Shown here: piece by piece, positions 44,254 through 51,549 of the stretch | Layout of the letters: every line of letters begins with the position of its first letter | How positions within the stretch are numbered: position 1 is the stretch's first letter | Notes under the pieces: model-generated | Databases searched by the model: none | Told to the model about the DNA's origin: nothing | The model's input: the letters and a program-made list of their open reading frames with translations, nothing else | Made by a program: the position numbers and the translations under genes | Source: a virus | Length of the DNA stretch: 64,000 nt | IMG/VR virus record: IMGVR_UViG_3300030012_001865 | Coordinates: 1 to 64,000 of that record | Strand: one strand, 5' to 3'

Positions 44254-44601
44254 ATGCTTACTAAATTCACAATTTACAAAGTGTCGCTTTCCGAAAAGAA
44301 TAACACCACTATCGTCCTAAAGGCCGACAGTGCCGTATCCTTCGGAAATATGCGCCTACAGTCAGTCGTTATGAATAACTCCTTCTGTTGGCACACTTTC
44401 CGCGGAAAGCTTGACACGGAGTTTACTCAACTCCAACAACAGCAAGCTGTCATTGAAGTTGACAACCCCCAAATTTCCGTCGCTGACGCTGACGGAAAAG
44501 GTGGTGGTAAACTCCTGCTCACACCTAACTCACACCTAAAGGTGTTCGTTAATGGTGTCGAGCAAACTGCTACGGTTGCTCCGCAACCTGCACAGTCGTA
44601 A
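44254..44601 (+). CDS. First early protein, probably highly expressed
   Basis: A 115-residue protein beginning MLTKFTIYKVSLSEKNNTTI, with beta-rich sequence, a Gln-rich helix (QLQQQQAVIEV) and a short Ala/Pro tail. No family recognised. Its codons end in C or G far more often than those of neighbouring genes (TCC, GTC, GCC, CGC, ATC), and a clean terminator follows. It leads the rightward block, so early and abundant synthesis is likely. A single-strand-binding or host takeover protein is possible, but that is a guess. Confidence 0.7.
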   Translation: MLTKFTIYKVSLSEKNNTTIVLKADSAVSFGNMRLQSVVMNNSFCWHTFRGKLDTEFTQLQQQQAVIEVDNPQISVADADGKGGGKLLLTPNSHLKVFVNGVEQTATVAPQPAQS

Positions 44602-44602
44602 T

Positions 44603-44631
44603 AAGAGCCCTAACGGGCTCTTTATTTTTTT
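44603..44631 (+). terminator. Intrinsic terminator after the first early gene
   Basis: Arms AAGAGCCC (44603-44610) and GGGCTCTT (44615-44622) with the loop TAAC, followed by TATTTTTTT. It begins one base after the stop codon region of the 115-residue gene, giving that gene its own short transcript. Confidence 0.9.
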
Positions 44632-44746
44632 GGTTGATCTGTTTACACTTGGTTACGTGATCTTTCGTGCACCAGTTAACATTCCCACTTATTCCCTTAT
44701 AATTTACTTACACACTAATCCACTACATTATAACATATAGCTAATT

Positions 44747-45049
44747 ATGGACATTAACGACGAATTAAAGAAAGCTCAATTAGATAAAGATTGGGATAGT
44801 ATCAAAAGAATATTTGATAAGATAAACGACATCTGCCAACAAGAAGCAGACATGAATGTACTTGAGTTCTTAAAGTATAGAGATAATACTTCAGAGTCTT
44901 GTAGATATTATTCTTTACACTCTAAGACTAAGATAGGACCGTATAAAAATAAACCTAATTGGAATCCAATAACTGTAAAGTATAAAACAAGTATTGAACG
45001 CAGATTTCAAGAAGATGCAATAAATGATATGGACATGGGAGAGCAGTAA
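44747..45049 (+). CDS. Early protein, unknown
   Basis: A 100-residue protein, helical and charged at the N-terminus (DINDELKKAQLDKDWDSIKR), with a basic, Tyr-rich middle (SCRYYSLHSKTKIGPYKNKP). It follows a 115-nt spacer behind the first terminator, so it probably has its own promoter, but none matched the Bacteroidota consensus. Function unknown. Confidence 0.65.
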   Translation: MDINDELKKAQLDKDWDSIKRIFDKINDICQQEADMNVLEFLKYRDNTSESCRYYSLHSKTKIGPYKNKPNWNPITVKYKTSIERRFQEDAINDMDMGEQ

Positions 45050-45063
45050 TATGCTCTCCTTTA
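45038..45063 (+). terminator. Hairpin at the end of the 100-residue gene
   Basis: Arms GGAGAGCA (45038-45045) and TGCTCTCC (45052-45059) enclose the stop codon in the loop (GTAATA) and are followed by TTTAAT. The T run is short, so it may attenuate, process or protect RNA instead of terminating fully. Confidence 0.6.
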
Positions 45064-45075
45064 ATATAAATAGTT

Positions 45076-45264
45076 ATGAAAAACGCTACACTTACAGAAT
45101 ACTTACAAGCAAGGATACAAACGCTTGAGACAGAAAATAAAAAGCTTAGAAAAGATAACATTACTCTAAGTAATAATAATTCAACTCTACTATGGAAATG
45201 TAGTGAGTTAGAACAACAAGTTGCTAACCTAAAACGAGAAAAGGTTGCAATGCAAACACGATAA
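45076..45264 (+). CDS. Small leucine-zipper-like coiled-coil protein
   Basis: A 62-residue protein that is almost one continuous coiled coil, with Leu and Asn at heptad positions (LQARIQTLETENKKLRKD, LEQQVANLKREK). It resembles short bZIP-like dimerisation helices and contains no other domain. Its stop codon overlaps the first bases of the tRNA-like element. Function unknown; a dimeric regulator is possible. Confidence 0.6.
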   Translation: MKNATLTEYLQARIQTLETENKKLRKDNITLSNNNSTLLWKCSELEQQVANLKREKVAMQTR

Positions 45265-45326
45265 AGCATATGGTACAAGCACACTTATGTAATGGTGCTT
45301 GGCAGGTTCGATTCCTGCATGCTTTA
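45263..45326 (+). ncRNA. tRNA-like element without a D-arm
   Basis: The 5' AAAGCAT (45263-45269) pairs perfectly with ATGCTTT (45319-45325) as a 7-bp acceptor stem. GCAGG-TTCGATT-CCTGC (45302-45318) is a canonical T-arm. Only 32 nt lie between, against about 41 in a normal tRNA. They hold CAAGCAC/GTGCTTG, a 7-bp stem with a 12-nt loop (ACTTATGTAATG), and no D-arm. No anticodon can be assigned and no CCA is encoded. It may be a tRNA remnant, a D-armless tRNA, or a tRNA mimic acting as an RNA-processing signal. Confidence 0.6.
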
Positions 45327-45385
45327 CTATGCGTAAGCATAATCAACAACAATTATTTATTAATCAGTTAAAATTTAAAAGAAAA

Positions 45386-46081
45386 ATGGCTGAACAAACT
45401 CAAACAACAGCAGTAGCTCAAGAAGTTACAAATGCAACACCAGTAAAGATTCATGGTATTGTACCAACAGTTAACCCATCAGTGTTCCAACTTATCTTAC
45501 GTTCAGAGAACACAAAGCCTTCGGCAGCAGGTAGCGGACCAGAAGGATTCTCTATGTTCATGAGTACATATGCTCAAAATAATGTAGAGAAGAGAGTTAA
45601 GTATCACTCTGTAGATGCTAACTTCTTAGAAGCGTATGGTCTTGCTGAAGTTACACGTGACAACAATGGTAAACTAAAGAATGTAGAACTAAATGATGTT
45701 GACCCTGTATCAGGTGAGATGATTAGTGGTGCAGTAGAACTAAATAGTTTACTAAGAGTTAAGGATATTAAAAATCCTATCAATGGTAATTCTATTGTAC
45801 CTGAGAAATTACCTGAACACAAACTAGTTGTTACCGAGACATTTACACAGAAGTTTAACAAAGATGGTAATGGTATAGTTACATGGTCTCAAAAGCCTAA
45901 GCAGAATCCTTCTACTAAAGAAGTATTGTGTAATCAAGGCAAGCCAATTTATCGCAATGTAGATCTTACATTTGATATGTCAAGAGAAGATGTATACATC
46001 AAGCATGATGGTACAGAACCTATGACACCAACTAGTAATGATCCATTTGCTAACGGTACTCCAGATGGATTGATGGGGTAA
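45386..46081 (+). CDS. Early protein of 231 residues, unknown
   Basis: Start chosen at ATG 45386 (MAEQTQTTAVAQEVTNATPV). The frame is open from 45299, but that would overlap the tRNA-like element. The protein is beta-rich (IHGIVPTVNPSVFQLILRSE) with a flexible C-terminus ending DPFANGTPDGLMG. It has no Cys-based or nucleotide-binding motif. It is followed by an 11-bp hairpin, so it is a separately controlled, probably abundant early product. A nucleic-acid-binding role is possible but not shown. Confidence 0.7.
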   Translation: MAEQTQTTAVAQEVTNATPVKIHGIVPTVNPSVFQLILRSENTKPSAAGSGPEGFSMFMSTYAQNNVEKRVKYHSVDANFLEAYGLAEVTRDNNGKLKNVELNDVDPVSGEMISGAVELNSLLRVKDIKNPINGNSIVPEKLPEHKLVVTETFTQKFNKDGNGIVTWSQKPKQNPSTKEVLCNQGKPIYRNVDLTFDMSREDVYIKHDGTEPMTPTSNDPFANGTPDGLMG

Positions 46082-46093
46082 TTTGCAACTGAT

Positions 46094-46125
46094 AGACAGA
46101 GAGAGTAACATCTCTCTGTCTTTCT
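46094..46125 (+). terminator. Intrinsic terminator-like hairpin
   Basis: Arms AGACAGAGAGA (46094-46104) and TCTCTCTGTCT (46111-46121) form an 11-bp stem with the loop GTAACA, followed by TTCT. It lies 13 nt after the stop of the 231-residue gene. The tail is short, but the stem is strong. Confidence 0.7.
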
Positions 46126-46138
46126 AAAGCGATAAGTT

Positions 46139-46333
46139 ATGGCAAGTAGAATTAATATATCAATAGATGAGCTTACATCAATAAAAGCTCACACAGACGA
46201 AGATGGTGAAATCAAAAACTTTGACAACTTTATAGAGTGTCAATCACATTTTAGTAATGATATACTATCACAGTCTGAGTTAGATGAAATCGATAAATTT
46301 TATAAAGAATCTATTAAAGAAGATAAACAATGA
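46139..46333 (+). CDS. Small acidic protein, unknown
   Basis: A 64-residue acidic protein (MASRINISIDELTSIKAHTD ... ELDEIDKFYKESIKEDKQ) with no motif recognised. It overlaps the next gene by 4 nt (ATGA), so it is translated as part of the PolA operon. Confidence 0.6.
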   Translation: MASRINISIDELTSIKAHTDEDGEIKNFDNFIECQSHFSNDILSQSELDEIDKFYKESIKEDKQ

Positions 46334-46572
46334 ACACATTTTTAATAATTGCAATTATGATATTGACTATTGTCAATATATTTATATCAAGTAAACTTAA
46401 AAGAGACTATCGTTTACATGAAATGAACATCACTAGTCTACAATCTGCAGAGTCATATGTTAGGACAAGACTAAACAAACTCGAGCAAGATGTATTTGAG
46501 TGTCAAACTAATCAGCTAAAGTTGACACCTGTGAAGAAGAAGCGTGGTAGACCAAGAAAAGATGGAAAGTAA
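46330..46572 (+). CDS. Membrane-anchored coiled-coil protein
   Basis: An 80-residue protein with an N-terminal transmembrane helix (FLIIAIMILTIVNIFIS), a coiled coil (ESYVRTRLNKLEQDVFECQ) and a basic end (KKKRGRPRKDGK) that looks like an AT-hook (RGRPRK). A membrane anchor joined to a DNA-binding hook could tether phage DNA to the membrane. This function is inferred from the motifs only. Confidence 0.6.
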   Translation: MNTFLIIAIMILTIVNIFISSKLKRDYRLHEMNITSLQSAESYVRTRLNKLEQDVFECQTNQLKLTPVKKKRGRPRKDGK

Positions 46573-46885
46573 TAAAGAGTTTATAACTCGTATGATGCTG
46601 TTTATCAACGAGTTACCACAAGATAAGAGGCGTGATATGTTCACGCTTCTTTCTTTTCTTGACTTTCAATTAACTATGCGAGATAACTTGTTTATTACAG
46701 AATTATTTGATAAACTTGACCTCCATTTACTAAATAAAATCGATTGGTATGGTAGAGCAAAACTCAAACAAGAAATTAGACAAGCGCTTAGAGATTTCTG
46801 TAAGACAAGTCAATATTCTTTCACGTTTCATGACAGTAACGAAAAACAAATGCAACAAGTTATGGGCAGTAGAGAAGATAAATGA
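46562..46885 (+). CDS. Small helical protein upstream of PolA
   Basis: A 107-residue protein from ATG 46562 (MESNKEFITRMMLFINELPQ); an in-frame ATG at 46544 would overlap the previous gene more. It is mostly alpha-helical with alternating charged and hydrophobic residues (RGRAKLKQEIRQALRDF-like). No family recognised. It lies 29 nt before polA. Confidence 0.55.
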   Translation: MESNKEFITRMMLFINELPQDKRRDMFTLLSFLDFQLTMRDNLFITELFDKLDLHLLNKIDWYGRAKLKQEIRQALRDFCKTSQYSFTFHDSNEKQMQQVMGSREDK

Positions 46886-46914
46886 CATATTAAAAATACT
46901 AAATAAAGATCTAA

Positions 46915-48783
46915 ATGATAAAGTTCGTAGGAAATCCAAAACTTCTTGATTGTTGCGAAGTTGTAACAATACAAGACGTAGTAGACTATTGCAATAGTAT
47001 AGATATTATTGCTGTAGATACAGAAACAACGGGTCTTAATCATATAGATGATAGTATGATTATGTTACAGATTGGCGATGACGAGCAACAGTTTGTTATT
47101 GACACCAGATGTGTAGATATAGAACCACTTAGAGATATACTAGAAGGTTATACGCTTAAGATACTACACAATGTTAAGTTCGATTATAAGTTCTTACGAC
47201 AATATAATATCAGACTTAATAATGTGTGGGATACTATGCTAACATCACAAGTTATACATTGTGGTAAAGAGTTATCACATAGTTTATCTAATGTATTATC
47301 TAGGGAGCTTGGTATAGAGATGGACAAGAGTGTAAGAACTAATTTTATCTCTAAAGGTAGTGATGAGTTTACAGAATCTGAGATAGTATATGGTGCTAGA
47401 GATATAGAACATCTTATACAACTGTATAATAATCAACAAATTACAGTTACAAAGCACAATCTTACAAACACTGCACAGCTTGAGAACAGAGCTGCGCTAG
47501 CATATGCAGATATAGAATATAATGGTATTGGATTAGATAAAGATAACTGGCTTAGACTTGCAAAGCAAGCAGCATATAAAGTTACAAGTATGTGTGATAT
47601 ACTTGACACATTTATAGAATCTAATCCAAAGCTTAATAAGTTTGTAGATGACTATGTGCAAGGTGATTTGTTTATGGATGTATCACAGTTGAGAAAAGTA
47701 AATGTAAAATGGTCATCACCAAAACAAGTGCTAGATGTATTTAAAACATATGGGCTTGACATAACAGATGTGAATGCTAAGAACTTAAATGTGCATAGCA
47801 AGAATGATTTTGTCAAAACATATATTAAATACAAAGAGCAGGCCAAACTAGCTACTAGTTATGGTGATAAGTTCCTTGAGAATGTAGATAGTGACGGTAG
47901 AATCCGTACAAGTTTTAAACAAATACTAAATACAGGTAGGGTTGCATCAGGTAAACCTAACATGCAGCAGATACCTGCAGACAATGATTATCGTAACTGC
48001 TTTGTTAGTGGTGAAGATGATTATGTATTTGTATCAGGCGACTACAGCTCACAGGAGTTATGTATTATAGCCACAGGGAGTAAAGATCCTGTGTGGATTA
48101 AGGCGTTAGAAGATGGAGAAGATCTTCATAGCGTGTGTGCAGATTTAGTTTATGGTAAAGAATGGCAAGATGCAGCAGAGCCTGACTGTGCTTACATGCA
48201 GTCAAAAGCTAAATGCAATTGCAGTAAACACAAGAAGCTGCGCACAAATGTAAAGAGTATAAACTTCGGTTTAGCCTATGGTATGGGCCCACACAAACTA
48301 GCTGACACATTGCTTATCAGTATCAAAGAAGCAGAGAGATTAATTGCAAAATACTTTACAGCATTTCCTGCAATCAAAAACTTTCTTGAGTCTCTTGGTA
48401 ATTATGGTAAGCAGAATGGGCATATCAAAACATATGCACCATATCGTCGTATCAGATGGTTTGATGCGTGGGATGGTGACAAGACAGACAAAGCTATGAT
48501 GGGTAAGATAGAGCGTGCTAGCAAGAACACACCTATACAGGGTAGTGGTGCTGACATGTGTAAGTCTGCGCTTATTATGGTGCGTGATCACATTTATGAG
48601 AACGATTTGCCTGTTAAACTAGTTATGACTGTTCACGATCAGATCGACACTATTGTACATGAGAGCTATGCTCACACATGGTGCAAAGAGTTGCGTGAGA
48701 TTATGGAGAAGTCTACACTAGATATTATACCATCAGGGCTACTAAAAGCAGAAACAGAAATATCAACAGTATGGAAAAAGTAA
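46915..48783 (+). CDS. polA: Family A DNA polymerase with 3'-5' exonuclease
   Basis: A 622-residue replicative polymerase without a 5' nuclease domain. Exonuclease motifs are D35-x-E37 (AVDTETTG), N86VKFD90 and Y159GARD163. Polymerase motif A is SGD376YSSQEL. The O-helix has R443, K447 and NF451GLAYGMG, so the E. coli Phe762 position is Phe. Motif C is VH574D575Q576, with Gln where Glu is usual. An insert just before the O-helix (C425, C434, C436, H439) could bind zinc. It overlaps the helicase by 13 nt. Confidence 0.93.
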   Translation: MIKFVGNPKLLDCCEVVTIQDVVDYCNSIDIIAVDTETTGLNHIDDSMIMLQIGDDEQQFVIDTRCVDIEPLRDILEGYTLKILHNVKFDYKFLRQYNIRLNNVWDTMLTSQVIHCGKELSHSLSNVLSRELGIEMDKSVRTNFISKGSDEFTESEIVYGARDIEHLIQLYNNQQITVTKHNLTNTAQLENRAALAYADIEYNGIGLDKDNWLRLAKQAAYKVTSMCDILDTFIESNPKLNKFVDDYVQGDLFMDVSQLRKVNVKWSSPKQVLDVFKTYGLDITDVNAKNLNVHSKNDFVKTYIKYKEQAKLATSYGDKFLENVDSDGRIRTSFKQILNTGRVASGKPNMQQIPADNDYRNCFVSGEDDYVFVSGDYSSQELCIIATGSKDPVWIKALEDGEDLHSVCADLVYGKEWQDAAEPDCAYMQSKAKCNCSKHKKLRTNVKSINFGLAYGMGPHKLADTLLISIKEAERLIAKYFTAFPAIKNFLESLGNYGKQNGHIKTYAPYRRIRWFDAWDGDKTDKAMMGKIERASKNTPIQGSGADMCKSALIMVRDHIYENDLPVKLVMTVHDQIDTIVHESYAHTWCKELREIMEKSTLDIIPSGLLKAETEISTVWKK

Positions 48784-49949
48784 GTAGTAGGACAGAGAGG
48801 CAGCTTGAGATAGTTCAAAAGTTTGCTGATAACAAAGGTAGAGGTACATTGCTAGCAGCTACAGGCTTCGGTAAGACATTTACAGCAATCATGGTTATTA
48901 TACGATTGCTAAAGTCTAGACCAGAAGGCAAGGTTGTTATTGTTGTGCCTACAATTAACCTCAAGAATCAGTGGAAGAAAGAACTTAAGAAAAGCAAGGT
49001 GCACAAGAACTGTGATGTTATTGTAATTAATACTGCATACAAAACTAAGCAGTCATGTGATCTACTAATATGTGACGAGATACATGCGTACGGTGCGGAA
49101 CAGTTTATCAAGGTGTTTGACAAGATTACATATGATTATATCTTCGGCCTCACAGCTACGATAGAGCGTTCAGATGGTATGCACGAGGTGCTACTACAGT
49201 ATGCACCTGTTATTGACGAGGTAGCTATTGACGAGTGTCATGCAAATGGCTGGGTTAGTGATTACCTTGTGTATAATCTAGCCGTGCCTATGTATGATGA
49301 CGAGCAAGAAGACTATGACAAAGCCAATAAGCAGTTTAGATATGCTGCAGGTAGGCTAGGTTTTGGCGGCGCGCAGTCATTTAACAATGCACGTAAGTAT
49401 CTACAAGATAAAAGTGCAGACCCAGCAATGCGTGCTGTCGCAGCTGTATATTATAATTCCATGCGTAAGCGTGGTGATATATGTAAGAACTCTCAAGCAA
49501 AGATACCTGTTATTAAACAGTTGCTTGAGAAGTTTGACGATCGCAAGGCTCTATTGTTCAGTGCATCTACAGATTTTGCAGATGCTGTACAAGAAGAGCT
49601 AGGTGAGATGTGTTTGAGTTTCCATAGCAAGCGAACCAAGAAACAACAGGTAGAAATCCTCAAGAAATTTAAGGATGGACGTACAAAACAACGTGTAATC
49701 AGCAGTGTCAAAGCTCTGAATGCAGGTTTTGATGTACCTGATTGTTCTCTTGGTATCGTGGCTGCAGGTAATTCTAAGAAACTAGATAACATACAGCGTA
49801 CAGGTCGTATCATTCGTTATGTACCAGGCAAGACAGCAGTTATTATTAATCTCTATGCACCTAACACGCAGGAAGTCTCGTGGCTTAACAAGCGACAAGA
49901 AGGACAGAATGTAGTGTGGGCTGAGAGCATAGAAGAAATTACAGTATAA
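48771..49949 (+). CDS. Superfamily 2 DNA/RNA helicase
   Basis: A 392-residue protein: motif I ATGFGKTF, motif II CDEIHAYG (DExH type), motif III GLTATIER, and in the second RecA fold SSVKALNAGFDVPDC and motif VI QRTGRIIR. Length matches compact UvsW/XPB-like phage helicases. It probably aids replication restart or recombination alongside PolA. It overlaps polA by 13 nt and the next small ORF by one base. Confidence 0.9.
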   Translation: MEKVSSRTERQLEIVQKFADNKGRGTLLAATGFGKTFTAIMVIIRLLKSRPEGKVVIVVPTINLKNQWKKELKKSKVHKNCDVIVINTAYKTKQSCDLLICDEIHAYGAEQFIKVFDKITYDYIFGLTATIERSDGMHEVLLQYAPVIDEVAIDECHANGWVSDYLVYNLAVPMYDDEQEDYDKANKQFRYAAGRLGFGGAQSFNNARKYLQDKSADPAMRAVAAVYYNSMRKRGDICKNSQAKIPVIKQLLEKFDDRKALLFSASTDFADAVQEELGEMCLSFHSKRTKKQQVEILKKFKDGRTKQRVISSVKALNAGFDVPDCSLGIVAAGNSKKLDNIQRTGRIIRYVPGKTAVIINLYAPNTQEVSWLNKRQEGQNVVWAESIEEITV

Positions 49950-50092
49950 TGGAGGATAAATTAAAAGTGCTAATTAAAATTGTAGATGCCCAGCAGAAAC
50001 AATTAGAAATAAATCAGCAGCAGATAAGTGCAATGACAAAAGAATATGTCAAGCTTGCTGCTTTAATAGATAAATTAGGCAAGAGTGATTAA
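49949..50092 (+). CDS. 47-residue coiled-coil protein
   Basis: A small ORF starting at TAATG with the helicase stop: MEDKLKVLIKIVDAQQKQLE, then INQQQISAMTKEY and LIDKLGKSD. It is a heptad-rich helix throughout. The one-base junction and absence of frame interruption support translation. Function unknown. Confidence 0.6.
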   Translation: MEDKLKVLIKIVDAQQKQLEINQQQISAMTKEYVKLAALIDKLGKSD

Positions 50093-50277
50093 CGGTTAAA
50101 CTCAGATAATCCCAGTTACCGAGCGTAAGACTTCGATACCAAACCTGGGAGCCTATTTTAATACGTGAGCAAGCTACGTGAACGCTGCATCGTGTTCTGA
50201 TTAGGGGAGTAAAGGTTTTTAAACAAATCGTCTGAGGTTATACTTTGCTCCTCTAATCATTAACTAAACCATATATC
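50093..50277 (+). ncRNA. Structured non-coding segment
   Basis: This 185-nt gap has no ORF but two strong pairings. GATTAGGGGAGTAAAG (50199-50214) pairs over 16 bp, with two wobbles, to CTTTGCTCCTCTAATC (50243-50258), enclosing a 28-nt loop. TCCCAG near 50110 pairs with CTGGGA near 50146, with a bulge, and CGGT-AA near 50093 with TTACCG near 50116. No T run follows the long stem, so it is not a standard terminator. A phage small RNA or a 5' leader controlling the next gene is likely. Confidence 0.55.
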
Positions 50278-50457
50278 ATGGAAGTATTTATAGGAGTATT
50301 ATGTGTCATATTATTATATGTGGCATACGAAACATTAAAATTAAAGCAAAAACAAAAAGAAAATGAGCGTAGAAGAAAACAAAGAAAGACTGGATCGCCA
50401 CGAAAAGGTAATCGAAAAACTAATCGATCAAATAGCAAAGCTGCAAATAGCAAATAA
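50278..50457 (+). CDS. 59-residue membrane protein
   Basis: A small ORF just after the structured segment: MEVFIGVLCVILLYVAYETL followed by a Lys/Arg/Asn-rich tail. One transmembrane helix plus a basic cytoplasmic tail. It overlaps the ORF at 50363-50533 in another frame. Plausible but unproven. Confidence 0.5.
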   Translation: MEVFIGVLCVILLYVAYETLKLKQKQKENERRRKQRKTGSPRKGNRKTNRSNSKAANSK

Positions 50458-50533
50458 TATACAAAACTTTCTCAACGATGTTAATTCAAAAGACACAGAG
50501 AAAGACATTTCTGATACGTCCCTCAGGTCGTAG
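50363..50533 (+). CDS. 56-residue overlapping coiled-coil ORF
   Basis: ORF from ATG 50363: MSVEENKERLDRHEKVIEKL followed by a heptad helix (IDQIAKLQIANNIQNFL) and a short tail. It overlaps the 59-residue ORF and the first 56 nt of the radical SAM gene. The helix composition resembles the other small coiled-coil proteins of this operon, which argues for it, while the long overlaps argue against. Confidence 0.4.
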   Translation: MSVEENKERLDRHEKVIEKLIDQIAKLQIANNIQNFLNDVNSKDTEKDISDTSLRS

Positions 50534-51335
50534 CACAGATTTTATCTCCCCTTCCTTTGGCTATGGCTGCTTATATAATTGCTCATATTGTTATATGAAG
50601 CGCCATAAGCCTGAAGGGTTGAGTGTAGCAACAAACATACATGATATACTTACAGAGCTTAACAACCATGCATACTTCACACCAGTGGAGAAACCCAACC
50701 AGACACATGCAGACTACACTACGTACGACATCAGTTGTAACGAAGACTTTGCACTGCATGCTAAATATTATGATTGGGAAAGGATCTTTGAGTTTTTTAG
50801 AGATCATCCTATTGCAATGGGTAGTTTTGCTACTAAGTATGTCAACCCTAAATTACTAAACTTTGATCCGCAAGGTAAAGTACGAGTTAGATTTAGTTTG
50901 ATGCCACAGTATATGTCAACATTGCACGAGCCAGGCACATCTAAGATCATAGATAGAATCAAAGCTATCAATGCATTTATAGAAGCAGGCTATGATGTGC
51001 ATGTTAACTTTAGTCCTGTTATCGTAGAAGATAACTGGCTAGAGGATTACGAAGAACTGTTTAATATGCTCAACGATTATGTTGAGTATAAAGATCAGGT
51101 ATTAGCAGAAGTAATATTTTTAACACATAATGAAAAGAAACATGAAGCGAATTTAGAAAAACACCCTGAAACAGAAGTACACCTATGGAATCCTGTAATA
51201 CAGGAAGAGAAAATCTCGCAATACGGTGGAACAAACGTAAGGTATGCTAGACATGTAAAGCATTTGTACATAGATGCATTTAAAGCTTTACATGACAAGA
51301 TTATACCTTGGAACACAATAAGATATATATTTTAG
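50478..51335 (+). CDS. Spore-photoproduct-lyase-like radical SAM protein
   Basis: A 285-residue protein. C31-LYN-C35-SY-C38 is the CxxxCxxC iron-sulfur motif of radical SAM enzymes, preceded by FISPSFGYG as in spore photoproduct lyases. Later segments (DISCNEDFALHAKYYDW, SFATKYVNPKLL, RVRFSLMPQ, DVHVNFSPVIVEDNWLED) fit the SplB family. Similar genes occur in marine Bacteroidota phages. It would repair UV-induced thymine lesions using S-adenosylmethionine. The substrate in a non-sporulating host is inferred to be phage DNA damaged by sunlight. Confidence 0.8.
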   Translation: MLIQKTQRKTFLIRPSGRSTDFISPSFGYGCLYNCSYCYMKRHKPEGLSVATNIHDILTELNNHAYFTPVEKPNQTHADYTTYDISCNEDFALHAKYYDWERIFEFFRDHPIAMGSFATKYVNPKLLNFDPQGKVRVRFSLMPQYMSTLHEPGTSKIIDRIKAINAFIEAGYDVHVNFSPVIVEDNWLEDYEELFNMLNDYVEYKDQVLAEVIFLTHNEKKHEANLEKHPETEVHLWNPVIQEEKISQYGGTNVRYARHVKHLYIDAFKALHDKIIPWNTIRYIF

Positions 51336-51336
51336 T

Positions 51337-51549
51337 ATGAAGAAAGGATACCACGAGTATACTCCTGTAGTTAAAGAGGAGAAAGTTAAGAAAAAAGAGA
51401 AGGATACAACAGGATTAGTTACAACAGACGTATTCCAACTCCAGTTTGGGTTTGAATATCCAAAAGTAGCACCAAAATATAGTTACGTTAAAACAATTAG
51501 ATACCCTAAAACAGACGGAAGCAATGGCAAAATTAGTAGATTTCGCTGA
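51337..51549 (+). CDS. Small basic protein, unknown
   Basis: A 70-residue protein (MKKGYHEYTPVVKEEKVKKK) with a Lys-rich N-terminus and a Tyr/Pro-rich C-terminus (YPKVAPKYSYVKTIRYPK). It overlaps the DUF932 gene by 26 nt. No family recognised. Confidence 0.5.
   Translation: MKKGYHEYTPVVKEEKVKKKEKDTTGLVTTDVFQLQFGFEYPKVAPKYSYVKTIRYPKTDGSNGKISRFR

Noticed and set aside
45263-45326. A normal tRNA gene
   Set aside because: Acceptor and T-arm are good, but there is no D-arm and no 5-bp anticodon stem with a 7-nt loop, so I list it only as tRNA-like.
45299-45385. N-terminal extension of the 231-residue early protein
   Set aside because: These 29 codons cover the tRNA-like element and encode no recognisable sequence; the ATG at 45386 is simpler.
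46749-46949. 66-residue frame between the small helical gene and polA
   Set aside because: It overlaps 137 nt of one gene and 35 nt of polA in other frames, with no motif or codon support.
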